Assembly (NCBI RefSeq): GCF_000620065.1
Contig: NZ_KK211061.1
Coordinates: 106,585 to 170,584 of the forward strand
Direction of reading: 5' to 3'
Length of the DNA stretch: 64,000 nucleotides
From: Meiothermus cerbereus DSM 11376
GTDB taxonomy: Bacteria; Deinococcota; Deinococci; Deinococcales; Thermaceae
Numbering within the stretch: the first letter of the stretch is position 1; each line of letters begins with the position of its first letter. This document shows, piece by piece, positions 46,782 to 53,582 of the stretch. The notes below the pieces were generated by a model, which saw only the letters and a program-made list of their open reading frames with translations, was not told the DNA's origin and searched no databases. The position numbers and the translations under genes were made by a program.

Positions 46782-47845
46782 CCGATGCCCCCCAGAATCT
46801 GGCGGGCCTGCTCGCGCTCCTCGGGGGTGGCAAAGCCCATGCGGATGGCCCCACCCTCGTCCCGGATGGCCAGCACCTCGAAGTTTTTGATGTTGACCCC
46901 GGCGTTGCCCAGGGCGGTGGAAACTGCGGCAATTTGCCCGGGTTTGTCGGGAACCTGCACCACCAGTTCGTTCATCACCGGCAGCAGGCTGCGTTTGACG
47001 ATGGGCAGGGAATCGCGGGTGCGTTTGGCTTCCTGGGCCACCTCGAGCAGATTTTCGGGGCGCTCGAGCAGGTTTTCCAGCTCCAGCAGGATGGCCCGCA
47101 GGTCTTCGATGGCTTCGCGCAAGGCTTGTTTGTTGGCCACCACCATATCGCGGCTCATGCGGGGCGAACCCGAGGCCACACGGGTCAGGTCGCGAAAGCC
47201 CCCAGCGGCCAGGAACATCAGCAAGTCTTGATGGGGGTCTTGGGCCACCAGCTGGTTGAGCCCTACCGCCAGCAAATAGGGCAGGTGCGAGATGCGGGCT
47301 ACCAGCCGGTCGTGTAGTTCGGGGGCGATCTCGAGGGGATAGGCCCCCAGGTTTTGCACCAGGGTGCGGATGGTAACGAGCGCCTCAGGAGCCGTGCTGG
47401 GGGCAGGGGTGATGACCCAGACGGCATTTTGCAACAAGCCTGCATGGGCCGCTTCTACCCCGGCTTTTTCGCTACCGGCCATGGGGTGCGAGCCCACAAA
47501 GTTGGGCAAAATGCCGGTCAGGGCCTGTACGACGGGCTGCTTAACGCTGCCCACATCGGTCCAGACGGTATGAGGGCTAGAAAACTGCGCCAGCTTCTGA
47601 CCTTCGCTGACTAGCACCCCCACCGGGGCGGCCAGTACACCCAGGTCGAGGTCGGCTACCCAGCTTCCCGGCGAAGCGTGCACCCTGTCCACGACCTGAA
47701 GGGCCAGGGCATCCTCGAGGGCCCCAGGGTCGGGGTCGTAGGCGTGAATCTCCTCGGCCAGGAAGCGCTCGCGCAAACCCAGAGCTACACTGCCGCCCAG
47801 CAGGCCAATGCCAAAAATGCCAACTTTGCCAAACAAAGGCTTCAT
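46766..47845 (-). CDS. tyrA: Prephenate dehydrogenase with C-terminal ACT domain
   Basis: The protein is 359 residues from ATG 47845, the second of two adjacent ATG codons. The NAD-binding motif GIFGIGLLGGSVALGL (residues 9-24) starts the Rossmann domain. VGSHPMAGSEKAGVEAA and HLPYLLAVGLNQL carry the conserved catalytic histidines. The ACT domain (~290-359, ELVVQVPDKPGQIAAVSTALGNAGVNI) suggests allosteric feedback by tyrosine. It oxidatively decarboxylates prephenate to 4-hydroxyphenylpyruvate. It follows aroF by 82 nt on the same strand, so it is probably under the aroF attenuator too. Confidence 0.9.
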   Translation of the reverse strand: MKPLFGKVGIFGIGLLGGSVALGLRERFLAEEIHAYDPDPGALEDALALQVVDRVHASPGSWVADLDLGVLAAPVGVLVSEGQKLAQFSSPHTVWTDVGSVKQPVVQALTGILPNFVGSHPMAGSEKAGVEAAHAGLLQNAVWVITPAPSTAPEALVTIRTLVQNLGAYPLEIAPELHDRLVARISHLPYLLAVGLNQLVAQDPHQDLLMFLAAGGFRDLTRVASGSPRMSRDMVVANKQALREAIEDLRAILLELENLLERPENLLEVAQEAKRTRDSLPIVKRSLLPVMNELVVQVPDKPGQIAAVSTALGNAGVNIKNFEVLAIRDEGGAIRMGFATPEEREQARQILGGIGYKVR

Positions 47846-47927
47846 CATAGGGAAAGTCTGGGGTCTTGGGCCCGAAAGTAGAAGACCGTCCAAAGGGATG
47901 GATGCCGATGTGCTGAGGGGTACCGGC

Positions 47928-48965
47928 TTAGACGGGTTTTAGCTCCTGGGTCAGCCTCTTTCCCAGTGCGGGCAGAAGGGCCTTAACCCTGCTCATCATA
48001 TCGGCAAACTGGGCTTCGTTGAGCTGCTGGGCTGCGTCGGACTGGGCTTTTTCGGGGTCGGGGTGGGTTTCCACAATCAACCCATCGGCCCCCGCAGCCA
48101 GGCCAGCCAGCGCCAGGGGGGTCACCCAGTCGCGCTTACCGGCGGCGTGCGAGGGGTCTATCCAGACCGGAAGGTGGGTCAGGCTTTTGAGTACCGGCAC
48201 TGCGGAGATGTCCAGGGTGAAGCGGGTGGTTTTCTCGAAGGTGCGGATGCCGCGCTCTACCAGAATCACCCGCATGTTGCCCTGGGCCAGCACATACTCG
48301 GCCGACATCAAAAACTCCTCTAGGGTCATGCTCATGCCCCGTTTGAGCAATACCGCCCGGCCCGACTGCCCCGCGGCTTGCAGCAGAGCAAAGTTTTGTG
48401 CGTTCCGTGCGCCAATCTGGAGCACATCGGCATAGGTGGCCACCAGGTCGACCTGCTCCGGCGAGACCACCTCGGTTACGATGGGCAGGCCGGTTTTCCT
48501 ACGGGCTTCGGCCAGGATTTCCAGCCCTTCCTGGCCCAGGCCCTGGAAGCTATAAGGCGAGGTGCGGGGCTTGAAGGCCCCACCCCGAAGCATCTGGGCG
48601 CCGTGTTTTTTGACATAGTGGGCGGCGGTGAGGGTCTGCTCGAGGCCCTCCACCCCGCATGGCCCTGCGGCAATCATCACTTCACCACCCCCGGTGGCCC
48701 CGGTGTTCCAGCGCAAGACGGTGGGCTTGGGCGAGACCTCGAGCGAGGCCAGCTTGTAGGGCTTGGAGATGGGAATAACGTCTTGTACAGCAGAAAGCGC
48801 ACGGAAGTGCTCAATCAGCTCTGGGGTAGGCCCTTTGCCAATAGCCCCGATCAGGGTGGTGTGCTCCCCCTCGGACACGTGGGGCCGGTAACCCACCCGG
48901 CGTACTTCCGCCACCACCGACTCGATCTCTTGAGGCCCCGAACCATGTTTCATAATTATCAGCAT
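47928..48965 (-). CDS. aroF: DAHP synthase (3-deoxy-7-phosphoheptulonate synthase), type I-beta with N-terminal regulatory domain
   Basis: The 345-residue protein has an N-terminal ferredoxin-like regulatory domain (residues ~1-70, MLIIMKHGSGPQEIESVVAEVR...), as in Thermotoga and Thermus-type enzymes, and then the catalytic barrel: MIAAGPCGVE, RGGAFKPRTSPYSFQG, VTEVVSPEQV, LKRGM and WIDPSHAAGKRDWV. It condenses PEP and erythrose 4-phosphate, the entry step to Phe, Tyr and Trp. AAGGAGGG precedes the ATG. The 5' leader encodes an aromatic-rich peptide and an intrinsic terminator just before this start, so it appears to be controlled by attenuation. Confidence 0.93.
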   Translation of the reverse strand: MLIIMKHGSGPQEIESVVAEVRRVGYRPHVSEGEHTTLIGAIGKGPTPELIEHFRALSAVQDVIPISKPYKLASLEVSPKPTVLRWNTGATGGGEVMIAAGPCGVEGLEQTLTAAHYVKKHGAQMLRGGAFKPRTSPYSFQGLGQEGLEILAEARRKTGLPIVTEVVSPEQVDLVATYADVLQIGARNAQNFALLQAAGQSGRAVLLKRGMSMTLEEFLMSAEYVLAQGNMRVILVERGIRTFEKTTRFTLDISAVPVLKSLTHLPVWIDPSHAAGKRDWVTPLALAGLAAGADGLIVETHPDPEKAQSDAAQQLNEAQFADMMSRVKALLPALGKRLTQELKPV

Positions 48966-48983
48966 CGCCTGCCCTCCTTGCGC

Positions 48984-49017
48984 AAAAAAACTTCCGGGGA
49001 GCTTTAGTCCCCGGAAG
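48984..49017 (-). terminator. Attenuator terminator in the aroF leader
   Basis: On the minus strand: CTTCCGGGGA, loop CTAAAGC, TCCCCGGAAG, then seven T's. It is a perfect 10-bp stem ending 18 nt before the aroF start codon. The upstream sequence CCCCGTGAG (49054-49046) can pair with its 5' arm CTTCCGGGG at 8 of 9 positions (one a G-U pair), giving a candidate antiterminator. Confidence 0.85.
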
Positions 49018-49035
49018 CAGCAGCGCTATAGACGA

Positions 49036-49122
49036 CTACGCAGGCCTCACGGGGCGTACAGGCCAATAAAAATACCCAAAAAAGCGGGCATTCTGGCTTG
49101 CGGAACCCCTCGAGGTCTGCAT
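49036..49122 (-). CDS. aroF leader peptide (28 aa) with aromatic codon run
   Basis: ATG 49122 opens a 28-codon frame ending in TAG (49038-49036). Residues 14-20 are Phe-Phe-Gly-Tyr-Phe-Tyr-Trp, flanked by MQTSRGSASQNAR and PVRPVRPA. The ATG lies 9 nt after a TATGCT box, so translation would be leaderless. Ribosome stalling on these codons when charged tRNA-Phe, -Tyr or -Trp is scarce would cover the 5' arm (GGCCT, 49064-49060) of a competing hairpin and favour the antiterminator. Six aromatic codons among seven, ahead of a perfect terminator and DAHP synthase, is unlikely to be chance. Confidence 0.8.
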   Translation of the reverse strand: MQTSRGSASQNARFFGYFYWPVRPVRPA

Positions 49123-49131
49123 ATGTCCGTG

Positions 49132-49161
49132 AGCATAGCGGGCTGTCCTTGTGTTTGTCAA
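49132..49161 (-). promoter_or_regulatory. Promoter of the aroF leader
   Basis: TTGACA (49161-49156, perfect consensus), 18 nt, TATGCT (49137-49132), then 9 nt to the leader peptide ATG. The upstream thioesterase gene's TGA stop lies inside this -35 box. Confidence 0.7.
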
Positions 49162-49565
49162 CTTCCGCGTATGGGGGTGATGGCCAGCGTGCAGCGCGAG
49201 ATGCAGACTAAGCGCCCCTGCTCATCGCGAATTTCAATGCTCCAGACGGCAGTGGTGCGGCCCGTGTGGAGCGGGGTTGCGCTGGCCGTTACCTTGCCGG
49301 ACTGCACGGAGCGCAGGTGGTTGGCATTGATCTCCAGTCCAAAGCTGGTATAGCCTTCAGGTGCCGCCAGGTATGCGCCGATGCTAGCTACGGTTTCGGC
49401 TAGCGCCACCGAAGCGCCCCCGTGCAGGTAGCCAAAAGGCTGGTGCAGCTTGGGGGTAACTTCCATCTCGGCCACCACTTTTTGCGGGGAGGCCTCCAGA
49501 ATGTGGATGCCTAGGGTTTTGACCAGTGAATCGCGCTCGAGGTGTGTGGGGTCGGTCTTGCTCAT
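49158..49565 (-). CDS. PaaI-type hotdog-fold thioesterase
   Basis: The protein is 135 residues from ATG 49565, which is 7 nt after a TAGGCT box; nine in-frame codons further upstream are not conserved. The hotdog signature FGYLHGGASVALAETVASIGAYLAAP with the catalytic Glu/Asp position, then GLEINANHLRSVQSGKVTASATPLHTGRTTAVW, identifies the PaaI/YdiI-like acyl-CoA thioesterase family. It hydrolyses aryl- or acyl-CoA esters; the substrate is not known. It is divergent from ssrA. Confidence 0.82.
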   Translation of the reverse strand: MSKTDPTHLERDSLVKTLGIHILEASPQKVVAEMEVTPKLHQPFGYLHGGASVALAETVASIGAYLAAPEGYTSFGLEINANHLRSVQSGKVTASATPLHTGRTTAVWSIEIRDEQGRLVCISRCTLAITPIRGS

Positions 49566-49626
49566 GAGCAATAGCCTACCGCACCTTCTCAAAAAGAAAA
49601 AAACCTGTTACAATATGCATTTGCCT

Positions 49627-49982
49627 GGGGGCGTTCTGGTTTCGACAGGGGCCTTTGAAGGCAGTACGGCGTGTCGAGGTAGCCCATGGCCTCGTAAAAA
49701 TGGGCAAAGCCATAACTGGCAACGTTCGTAGCAACAGCTACGCTCTCGCTGCTTAAGTCAGCGACGTTCTTCAGAAGCCCAGCCGATGGCGTACTGAACG
49801 AACGACCTAAAGTCGGCTAGCTTGCGGCAAGGCTCCGTAGCCAAAAGCGAAACCTCTTCGGAGCTTGGTTCAGGCCCGCTGTTGGTGGCGACAGCCTGGA
49901 CGACAACTAAACACCAACTACACACGTAGAAGTCTGCTGGATGGGTCTTTGGACGGGAGTTCGAACCTCCCCGCCTCCACCA
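49627..49982 (+). ncRNA. ssrA: Transfer-messenger RNA
   Basis: The 5' end GGGGGCGTTCTGGTTTCGAC and the 3' end GGAGTTCGAACCTCCCCGCCTCCACCA form the tRNA-like domain with the CCA end encoded. The tag reading frame gives A-ITGNVRSNSYALAA followed by TAA; the YALAA ending is the protease-recognition tag that marks stalled-ribosome products. A promoter with TTCTCA, 17 nt, TACAAT (49609-49614) lies just upstream. Ends are inferred from the acceptor-stem pairing (GGGGGCG with CGCCTCC, allowing one mismatch). Confidence 0.92.
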
Positions 49983-49986
49983 AGCG

Positions 49987-50016
49987 CCACTCATGCAATC
50001 GCATGAGTGGTTTTTT
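49987..50016 (+). terminator. ssrA terminator
   Basis: CCACTCATGC, loop AATC, GCATGAGTGG, then six T's: a 10-bp perfect stem immediately after the tmRNA 3' end. Confidence 0.9.
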
Positions 50017-50123
50017 ATGAACCCTACCTGAGGCTTTTCGTTTTGTGCAGGACAAAAGAACCCTTCAAATACGCTCACTTTGCTTCTTGGCAAAAACAGG
50101 CGGCTGGAATCCAGCCAGACTAA

Positions 50124-50248
50124 CTGTGACAAGAAACGTCTTCGATATGTTCTTTTTACGGGGCTCCCGCCTGAAGTACAGGTAGCAACAGCCTGAAAAA
50201 CGGTGGTACTCCAACAGTCCCTAACGGAACGATTCAGGGGGGGTTATG
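50124..50248 (+). repeat. Repeat family C, copy C2
   Basis: TGACAAGAAACGTC, GGGGCTCCCGCCTGAAG, then GTAGCAACAGCCTGAAAAA and GATTCAGGGGGGGTTATG. It lies 107 nt after the ssrA terminator and is directly followed, with no spacer, by family-B copy B3. Confidence 0.75.
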
Positions 50249-50249
50249 A

Positions 50250-50405
50250 TACCGGATTCAAAAAGATAATCTTCAAATAAAAAGCGCTAAGAGGCTATCT
50301 TTTTGAATCCTAGAGCACACCCCTCGCTGCGCTCGGCGAAGAAAGCGTATCCCTTCGGTCGGGTTAGTTCGACACCGTTCGGTGACGAACTAACCGAATC
50401 TGGTA
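50250..50405 (+). repeat. Repeat family B, copy B3 (156 bp, long form)
   Basis: It has the same termini and hairpins as B1 and B2, but with 31 extra bases between the two hairpins, including CGCTGCGCTCGGCGAAGAAA. This long form is shared with B4 at 61534. It adjoins family-C copy C2. The rest of the gap to 50519 holds nothing recognised. Confidence 0.88.
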
Positions 50406-50519
50406 TGAGATGCTGTCTTCGCTATTTTTGCCACCGCAGCAAAACGAACAGCGGGTGCCACGCTCTCCGGCAGTTGTCCAGCATGCTGCCATTCCTGTTT
50501 TTGCGGTGGAAGCGGCGCA

Positions 50520-51941
50520 CTAGGGGGCACTGGGGGATACCTGGGTTTCCAAACGTCTGTGCAGTACCCGATACTGGAAAAAGTAAAACTCTGCCGCCAA
50601 CAAGAGTGCGGCCAGCAAGGCCAGCCAGGGAGCCATCTGTACAGTGCGTGTGGGGGGTAGGGGCTGGTCGGGGCTGGGGCGGGGCAGCAGGGTTTCGCTG
50701 GGGTCTAGCAGGCCGCTTTTGATCTCGCCCCGGGGTGCGACCAGGTTGTAGAGCAGAACCGGAAAGGCCGGCAGGTTTTGCAGGCGCTCGGCAGGGGGCA
50801 GGTACACCCCAGCCTGGTGATACCAGGCCAGAACCTGGCCGGTGGCACTAATGGCCAGAGGCCGCCAGCCAGGGGCCTGGGGGGGAGGGGGAATGGGGAG
50901 GCTGTAGCCCACCAGTTCGGCCCCCCGCAAATAGGGGAGGGTACGCTCCACATCGAATACTGTAGCCTGCCCGCTGGCCTGTTCGGCAAAAAAAACCGTG
51001 AAGCGGGTAGGCTCGCGCCGGGGGGTACCCACCTCGAAGGCCAGTTCGCCGGGGCTGCCCCGGCTGGTGCCCAGCAAGGCCAGGAGGCGCTCGAGGGCCG
51101 GTGAGCGGCCCGAAAGCTCTACCCGCACCAGTCGCCTGGAAAAACGGGCCTGGTTATCCAGGGCCAGGGTATCGTTGCCCACGATGCGGGCGCTGGGTGT
51201 GGCCGAGGGCACTTCCAGGCTGCTATAACCACTGGCGGGCACCTCGAGCGCATACCGCTGGCCATCCACCAGCAGCTCGCCCCGCCACAGCCCAGGCCCC
51301 GCGTTGGCTACGGCCACAAAACCAGGCCCAATGGCGGTGATGCCTACATTGCTGCCGTTGCCGGCCACGTTGAGGTAGCCATCGGTTTCAGGTGGTGGGG
51401 CCTGGTCGGCGATGGTCAGCACCCGGGCCCCAGGTAGCAAGGCCCGCCCCCGCGCAATGGCGAGCTTAAGGTTGCTGCTGGCGGCTTCGGGCTGCAGGCC
51501 CTCGAGGGTGGCCAGCAAACTTCGCCCTGGGGCCGGGCCAAAGGTTTGCACCTGGCTTCCGGCCACCACCAGAACCGCTCGAGGCGAAGCCGCCAGGCGC
51601 TCGCGGGCCAGGGTTTTGGCGCGCTCGAGGCGGCTGGGGCTTACGTCGGTAGCGGCCATGGAGGCCGAGGCGTCCAGCACCAGCACCAGCTCGCCCGGGC
51701 GATCCAGCGAAATTCGGGGTAGGGCCAGGGCCAGCGTTGTCAGCAAGGCTGAAAGCAGCAGCAACAATAGCCGCAGATCAAAGCGCCGGCGAGCCCGGCC
51801 TTTGCGTAAGGCTTTTTGCCACAGCCAGAGCCCCGCCACTTTGCGCACGGGGGGCTGCCTGCGCCGGTACCACAGCCAGACCAGTCCCAACACCGGGGGT
51901 ATCAGCAGCAACAGCCAGGGCAAAGCAAAAGCCACCTGCAC
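50520..51941 (-). CDS. VWA-domain membrane protein (BatA/aerotolerance-type)
   Basis: The 473-residue protein has an N-terminal BatA-like region with two membrane helices (residues ~3-22 and ~58-75), separated by the basic QKALRKGRARRRFDLRL stretch. A von Willebrand A domain follows with the MIDAS sequence LVLDASASMAATD (Asp-x-Ser-x-Ser), then a periplasmic beta region and a C-terminal helix (APWLALLAALLLAAEFYFF). Such proteins usually pair with MoxR ATPases; the MoxR gene here is 11 kb away. The start is GTG, 6 nt after a TATGCT box (51953-51948). Confidence 0.78.
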   Translation of the reverse strand: MQVAFALPWLLLLIPPVLGLVWLWYRRRQPPVRKVAGLWLWQKALRKGRARRRFDLRLLLLLLSALLTTLALALPRISLDRPGELVLVLDASASMAATDVSPSRLERAKTLARERLAASPRAVLVVAGSQVQTFGPAPGRSLLATLEGLQPEAASSNLKLAIARGRALLPGARVLTIADQAPPPETDGYLNVAGNGSNVGITAIGPGFVAVANAGPGLWRGELLVDGQRYALEVPASGYSSLEVPSATPSARIVGNDTLALDNQARFSRRLVRVELSGRSPALERLLALLGTSRGSPGELAFEVGTPRREPTRFTVFFAEQASGQATVFDVERTLPYLRGAELVGYSLPIPPPPQAPGWRPLAISATGQVLAWYHQAGVYLPPAERLQNLPAFPVLLYNLVAPRGEIKSGLLDPSETLLPRPSPDQPLPPTRTVQMAPWLALLAALLLAAEFYFFQYRVLHRRLETQVSPSAP

Positions 51942-52061
51942 CCTCTTAGCATAGGCGCTTTGGCCTAAATCAAAGCGTGCTGGTCAACCAATGCCAACCA
52001 AGCACGCCGGATTCCAACCCACTCCGCACGGATGAGCCCGGGCGCAGGGCAGGTCTTGCTG

Positions 52062-53492
52062 CTACCACCGCACCTCGTAAAAGCCCCGGCTAACCAGGCT
52101 GTTGCCCTCTACCACCGCATAGGAAAGCCCCAGGCCAAAGCGCTGGCCGGCCAGCTCGAGGAAGCGGGTAAGGGACTGGGCAAGGTCGCGCTCGAGCGCA
52201 CCGCCCTGGTTCCCGATGGTTTGGGGCAACAGGTCGCGTAGCGAACTAAGCTGCTGCTGCAGGATGGCACCCTGTTTGCTGAAGGTATAGCCCACTGCAT
52301 TGGCGGGAATGCGCACGCGGAAACGCTGAAAGCCGGGTTCGTTGCGCCAGGGTGGGTTCTTGCTGGCGGCTAGGGCGCTTTTGCTGGTGGCTATTACCAG
52401 CCGACTGGGCTCGAGCTTGTAGTAAAGAACCCCCATCAGCCCCACCTCCACCGCTTTGAAGTCGCCTTCGTTGCCCAGCACCCTAAAGCCACCCTGCCCC
52501 TCAGGGCTTGCGAAGGCGGCCAGGCTTTGCAAAAGCGCCAGCAGGTTGGCCTCGGCGGTTGCGGGGTCGCGTAACTCCCAGTAAATCAGACTGTGGCCCA
52601 GTATGGCCTCGCTGCGCCCGTCTGAAGCAGGGGGCGGCCCTGGCACCGTGACGCTGGCAAAGCGTGCACCAAATGCCCTCAGATCGAGATTTAGCCGCAC
52701 ATCAAACTCGCGCAGCAAGCCCGGCAGGTAAGCACCAAAGCGGCTCAGGTCAAACACCCCGGTCGAGACCGCGTAGCCCTGGGGAAGGTCTGCGGCGTTG
52801 TAGGGCCGCTCTTTGGGCAGCAGCAGGCTGGCCAGGGCGGGGTCGGCGGCGGGGTTCAGATCCAGACGAATTTCTTCGGTATAGCCTCCGGGGGTGAGCT
52901 GAATGGCATAGCTAAAGCGACGGATGGTGCGGGCTGCGCCATTGGTTCGTGGGGGCAAGCCCAGACTGCCTATCAGGTCTTGCGGAGGGGCTGCCCACAG
53001 CACGATGTCCCCCCGCACCGGGGCTTGCAGACCTCGGCGGTTTTGCAGGAACAGGCGGGCATATTTGGGTGAGGCAAAAAACACCAGCTCGCGGCTGAAG
53101 CCTGTCTCGACATCGCGGTCACCCCCCACCAGCCAGCCGCCCTGGGGGCGCAGGCCTTTGGTATCGCGACGCAAGACCTTCATGGCCTCGGCGCTGGGGC
53201 GGGCTATCACAAAAAACCCGTCGGAATACAAAGCTGCCGCCAGGCCGCCTGCGGCAATTCCCAGTAGGGCAGCATCGGAGCCTGCTTGTTGCCGCAGCTC
53301 ACGGTTAAGCAAGGCCTCCATCCCACTTTGCTTCCAGTCGGCAGCCAGCCCACGCAGGCTTTGGCTGCCGCGCAGGTCGTTCAGGTAAAAGCCGGCTACA
53401 GCGCCCTGTGGGGCCAGCGCAAGCAGGTTTTGGGCCAGGGCAGAGCCCAGCAGAAGCAGCAAAAAGATCAACGGGCGAACCATAGCCTTCAT
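52062..53492 (-). CDS. Secreted protein of unknown function, DUF3352-like
   Basis: The protein is 476 residues from ATG 53492. It has a signal peptide (MKAMVRPLIFLLLLLGSALA) followed by NLLALAPQGAVAGFYLNDLRGS, the opening seen in DUF3352-type exported proteins that have repeated alpha/beta units. Later segments (GVLYYKLEPSRLVIATSKSALAASK) match the pattern of that group. No enzyme motif is seen, and the assignment is tentative. It ends 120 nt upstream of the VWA gene's start on the same strand. Confidence 0.6.
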   Translation of the reverse strand: MKAMVRPLIFLLLLLGSALAQNLLALAPQGAVAGFYLNDLRGSQSLRGLAADWKQSGMEALLNRELRQQAGSDAALLGIAAGGLAAALYSDGFFVIARPSAEAMKVLRRDTKGLRPQGGWLVGGDRDVETGFSRELVFFASPKYARLFLQNRRGLQAPVRGDIVLWAAPPQDLIGSLGLPPRTNGAARTIRRFSYAIQLTPGGYTEEIRLDLNPAADPALASLLLPKERPYNAADLPQGYAVSTGVFDLSRFGAYLPGLLREFDVRLNLDLRAFGARFASVTVPGPPPASDGRSEAILGHSLIYWELRDPATAEANLLALLQSLAAFASPEGQGGFRVLGNEGDFKAVEVGLMGVLYYKLEPSRLVIATSKSALAASKNPPWRNEPGFQRFRVRIPANAVGYTFSKQGAILQQQLSSLRDLLPQTIGNQGGALERDLAQSLTRFLELAGQRFGLGLSYAVVEGNSLVSRGFYEVRW

Positions 53493-53582
53493 GGTACTCG
53501 CCCGCATCTGGAAAATGCACTGTTTTTGCCCTGACGGGATGGTTTGGATAATTGCCGTTTGCTAGATCTGGCCGGGAGCTGG

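Noticed and set aside
49047-49091. Alternative 14-residue leader peptide MPAFLGIFIGLYAP in the aroF leader
   Set aside because: It is in another frame with fewer aromatic codons, none clustered, and is not placed behind the -10 box. The 28-codon frame fits the attenuator much better.
49960-49982. tRNA T-arm signature
   Set aside because: GGAGTTCGAACCTCC belongs to the tRNA-like domain of tmRNA. No separate cloverleaf could be found here or elsewhere in the window.
49758-50132. 124-codon frame antisense to tmRNA
   Set aside because: It is entirely explained by the tmRNA gene and its terminator on the other strand.
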